Origin: Pisolithus tinctorius
Lineage: Eukaryota > Basidiomycota > Agaricomycetes > Boletales > Pisolithaceae
Length of the DNA stretch: 64,000 nucleotides
Assembly: GCA_024663395.1 (NCBI GenBank)
Contig: JANFAH010000006.1
Span: 2,294,001-2,358,000, forward strand
Reading direction: 5' to 3'
The notes beneath the pieces were generated by a model, which saw only the letters and a program-made list of their open reading frames with translations, made no database searches and had not been told where the DNA came from. Below, piece after piece: positions 60,692 through 64,000 of this stretch. Position 1 is the first letter of the stretch, and each line of letters begins with the position of its first letter. A program made the translations under genes and the position numbers.

Positions 60692-62251
60692 ATGTGCCGC
60701 TGTAGTGGTGATAGTCTGCGCAGTGTTGTCCAGTCAAGAATTCGTTCTTATGTCTTTGCAAACGTCCCCTTACGGGTCATAAAGTTGCCTGAGATGAAGC
60801 TCGTGGAAAGAAGCGCGGTAGTGGATTATCTCGTCAAGACGAAACTCGAGAATGTGGCGCGACAAGCCGAAGCTGTGGCGCAACAGGTACGTCTGAACCC
60901 AATAATTTAGGCTACCAAGGATGAATATTCCAAGGCACGCGACGAAGCTATTTCTAAGTGGGTGGAGGACATTGCAAGATATGCCATCCTATCACATACA
61001 TGGGAAGTAGACGAGCCCAATTACCAAGACTTCCACCACCCGTCCAGCCGTGGTAAGCAAGGCTACAGGAAACTGGAGCATTTTTGCAACATTGCGCATG
61101 AAGATTACAAGGTCGAGTTCGCTTGGGCGGACACAGTCTGTATCGACAAGTCGAGTAGCGCAGAACTGGACGAATCGATCCGTTCGATGTTCGCATGGTA
61201 TCGAAATGCGGCCATTTGTATTGCTTATGTCGGCCAAACAACGTCTCTGCTTGATCTCGCTGCCGATCGCTGGTTCACGCGGGGGTGGACCTTGCAGGAG
61301 CTCCTTGCGCCGTCGCGATTCAAGTTCTATAACAAGGACTGGTTCCCGCTTACCCACTTCTGGAACGACAAGATACGTGAAGAGGATGCCAGAAAGTTAG
61401 GTGGTGGAACCCACTCCCTCCAGTTCTGGCTTCTTGGCGATGCCATCTTGAAGGCAACTGGTATAGAACCGCGTCATTTTCGTGACTTTAACCCTGGGTT
61501 CGAAGACCCACCTTTACCCGAACGTATGAGGTGGGTCGCCCGAAGACTCACTGCGAGAGCAGAGGACAAGTCATATTGCATGATGGGGATATTCGGTGTC
61601 AGCGTGTTGGTGGCGTATGGGGAGGGCCCGGAACGTGCGTTCTTCAGGCTCTTTCAGGCGATTCTAGATGTGGCGTGCGGTCGCTCCTGGTTTTTATGGG
61701 CAGGCAAGGCTGTTCCCCACCATATCCATCCTTCGCGGATGATTCCTTCTGGCCCTGAATGTTATTTATCCAGCAATTTTGAGATTAGCCCAGAACCTCT
61801 GAGCATAGGGTCCTTCGATGTCCCCCTCAGCTTAACCAACATAGGTTTATCAATGAGGCTACTGGTCGTTCCTGTAGACGTCGATCCCCAAAGTGACGAA
61901 GGTGACCGTGGTGGTCCCAGAGATCTCCGCCTCTCGTGTTCTCTGTTCGACAACATTGGCATAGTGAAAGGCATCCCACCTCACCCCCTTGACAAACTTG
62001 CGCTTGGTATCCTCAGCGGGTGCTTCCTAACGTTCTTGCAGGAAGCTGGCCAGCCCGTGCACGCTATCCTGTTGCGAATGAACGGAATACGCGAGAATTG
62101 GGAAAGGCACCCGACGGACAGGCCCGTTACCTTTCGGTCCAACGCCAAGTTTTGCAGTGCGGTACGAACGTATTATTTTAAGACGCGGAACATGATTGCG
62201 GATGATAGTAATGAAGATCTGCAGCTGAAGCTGGAGACACTGTACTTGTGA
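60692..62251 (+). CDS. HET-domain protein, first copy
   Basis: HET-domain proteins are linked to allorecognition and regulated cell death in fungi. Exon 60692-60886 encodes a lead segment (VPLRVIKLPEMKLVERSAVV). A 48-nt intron (60887-60934) follows and then one long exon to 62251. The HET core reads YAILSHTWEVDEPNYQDF, FAWADTVCIDKSSSAELDES, MFAWYRNAAICIAYV and RWFTRGWTLQELLAPSRFKF. The downstream part has RWVARRLTARAEDKSYCMMG, typical of basidiomycete HET proteins. An in-frame stop sits just before the ATG at 60692, so conserved upstream frame (about 60500-60640) must join by an intron or has been lost by a frameshift. The C-terminal half, with no recognised effector domain, ends LKLETLYL. 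Copy number and position suggest a local family. Confidence 0.85.
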
Positions 62252-63296
62252 TGTCGAAGGTAAGGTCACAAAAGTTCTTGTTACTCGCTCGTGGTATTGC
62301 ATCACTGATTGCCCCCAGCTGTGCCAGGTAATAGCCGTAGCTGGCGAAATAGCGAAATTCATCAGTATTCAGCGCTTGTGTGGGGTAATAAAGCACATTG
62401 TGGAATTCGCTTTGTTTCCACGTCTGTCATATACTACAATTACAGCGTGTTGCGAAACTATCAGAAAGCGTTATGGAGTTTCTGCCAACGTTTAGACTAA
62501 TGGCAGGAGAGATTCTTGTCAACCAATATTGCTGACTAGTCGTAGCCTGGCCTGTGCTTAATGACGAAGATACGGTAGGGGGAAGAAGGGGATGTGCAGG
62601 GATGCACGTGTTTCTCACCGAATCCCTTCTTACCGAGAGATGAATTCTACAAATCATGTGCTGGCCAACGACCACAGTATCATGGGCAGTGCCAGCGCGC
62701 TGGAAGTTACAGCCCTTGGTGTGTGTTCATATAGTATTTACCGCTGCACAGAACTTCTACCTCCATAATCGGCTGATGCGCCTGAGTGAGTACCATCATC
62801 CAAAATTGTCGCCATCTATCTTTACACGAGGCAATAGACGCCAGTTGCTTTGGATATAAGAATGATTAAATTACACCCCTTCGACTCAACACCTTCAGGT
62901 GCGCTCGACTTTCAGTGACCCACTCGAGACAGGGGAGATCCTGAATTCGTAAGTATCTGGACTTGCATGGATTATCGACGATTAAAAACTTGGCTCAAGC
63001 CACCAGAAACTTAACGAAGCCAGCATTCTCCCCTCATCGATATCGCTGATCCGCACGCAGACATTATGTCTCGCATACACACTTTAGTGTCTCGTGCACA
63101 CACCATAGCTCGCGTACAGACTGTGGCTCGCATACACACAATGCCTCGCAGAGAGTTAGTGTGTATCTACACGTCACATTAGACTGATGGATATTGTCTC
63201 TTGCAGACAGTTTGACCCGTCCAAATTGATCTTTGATAAACCCACTCGGTAAGTGGGTTTGGTGGTCTTTAAAACCCCCCAAAAACGGAAGTTTCG
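62252..63296. other. Spacer between the two HET copies, with a NUP53 remnant
   Basis: From about 62595 the sequence repeats the block that begins at about 59740. It includes a decayed copy of the NUP53 5' exon on the minus strand (62600-62640), then the copy of the HET upstream region, with small insertions and deletions. Confidence 0.6.
62600..62640 (-). pseudogene. Fragment of the NUP53 5' exon carried in the duplication
   Basis: The minus strand reads LGKKGFGEKHVHPCTSP, aligning with the NUP53 5' frame FGNKGSREKPTRLPLP at about 59735-59790. Only this small piece is recognisable, so it cannot be functional. Confidence 0.65.
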
Positions 63297-64000
63297 ATGA
63301 CTACACAGGAACCCGGCCACGGCGTGCTTGCAGCTCTTCAGCAAGGCGGATTACACAAAACTCAAACAATCACCTCTGTTGTGCGTGCGTCATCACTCAT
63401 TATTCAATTCCGTTGTGATGAACACCTTCATTCTAGTAACAATTCCTTCGAACCGCGAACACGGAGATGTCGCTCTACTGGTGATAGTCTGCGCAGTGTT
63501 GTCCAGTCAAGGATTCGTTCTTACGTCTTTGCAAACGTCCCCCTGCGGGTCATAAAGTTGCCGGAGATGAGGCTCATAGATAGAAGTGCGGTCGTGGATT
63601 ATCTCATCAAGGCGAAACTCGAGATTGCGGTGCGACAAGCCGAGGCAGTGGCGCAAGAGGTACGTCCGACCCGATGATTTTGGGCAACCAAAGATAAATG
63701 TTCCTGGTGCAAGGCGCGTGACGAAACCATTTCTAAGTGGGTGGAGGACATCGCAAGATATGCCATCCTATCACACACGTGGGAAGTGGACGAGCCCAGT
63801 TACCAAGACTTTCACCACCCGTCCAGCCGTGGTAAGCAGGGCTACAGGAAACTCGAGAATTTCTGCAATATTGCCCATGAAGATTACGGAGCCGAGTTCG
63901 CTTGGGCGGACACGGTCTGTATCGACAAGTCCAGTAGCGCGGAACTGGACGAATCGATCCGTTCGATGTTCGCATGGTATCGAAATGCGGCCATTTGTAT
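63297..64000 (+). CDS. HET-domain protein, second copy, cut by the window end
   Basis: The second copy of the tandem pair. Exon 63297-63659 opens at an ATG (MTTQEPGHGVLAALQQGG) and runs in frame to the shared segment VPLRVIKLPEMRLIDRSAVV. A 54-nt intron (63660-63713) leads into the HET domain (YAILSHTWEVDEPSYQDFHH, FAWADTVCIDKSSSAELDES), which continues past 64000. In the HET domain it differs from copy one at only a few residues. In another frame at about 63310-63460 it preserves MNTFILVTIPSNREHGD, matching copy one, so the true N-terminus may be there and one copy or both may carry a frameshift. Confidence 0.8.

Noticed and set aside
60897..60910. A 24-nt intron in the HET gene ending at TTTAG
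   Set aside because: Too short to splice; the 48-nt intron 60887-60934 gives a correct frame and matches the second copy.

Overview
The window is nuclear DNA from a filamentous basidiomycete, most likely an Agaricomycete. The genes are dense and cut by many short introns, usually about 48 to 70 nt with GT(A/G)NG donors. Several families are typical of mushroom-forming fungi: a Zn(II)2Cys6 regulator with the SWYFLQ motif, HET-domain proteins and a wax-synthase-like acyltransferase. All calls come from reading the sequence; no database search was run.

Layout. Positions 1-4264 hold no gene I can support. Positions 4265-21734 are a housekeeping block: clathrin heavy chain, a Rab11/Ypt31 GTPase, a minus-strand MSC2-like zinc transporter, a TSR4/PDCD2 ribosome-assembly protein, a CCCH-CUE-SMR RNA-binding protein and a coiled-coil protein of unknown function. 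Positions 21735-26552 are nearly gene-free, with one doubtful minus-strand reading frame. Positions 26553-32029 hold the Zn2Cys6 regulator and a Rho3 GTPase. Positions 33290-42545 hold the most unusual locus. It has a minus-strand gene that joins an AMP-forming adenylation domain, a carrier-protein-like domain and a complete ABCC-type ABC transporter in one polypeptide. A membrane O-acyltransferase of the wax synthase family diverges from it. Positions 42920-54143 return to housekeeping genes: MUS7/MMS22, CAF40/CNOT9, SUR2 and ZPR1. After a 2.8 kb gap come MAK16 and the nucleoporin NUP53/NUP35. The right end is a tandem duplication of a HET-domain gene. The second copy runs off the window and carries a broken piece of the NUP53 5' end.

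How the genes relate. Most neighbours are unrelated core genes: vesicle traffic (clathrin, Rab11, Rho3), ribosome biogenesis (TSR4, MAK16), genome stability (MUS7), mRNA turnover (CAF40), sphingolipid hydroxylation (SUR2) and the nuclear pore (NUP53). Two places look accessory. One is the adenylation-carrier-ABC fusion plus acyltransferase, which reads like a compact 'activate, tether, acylate, export' module. The other is the HET array, a class linked to fungal self/non-self recognition. Gene-structure oddities include a 5-nt microexon in the Rab11 P-loop and two GC-AG introns, in MUS7 and ZPR1.
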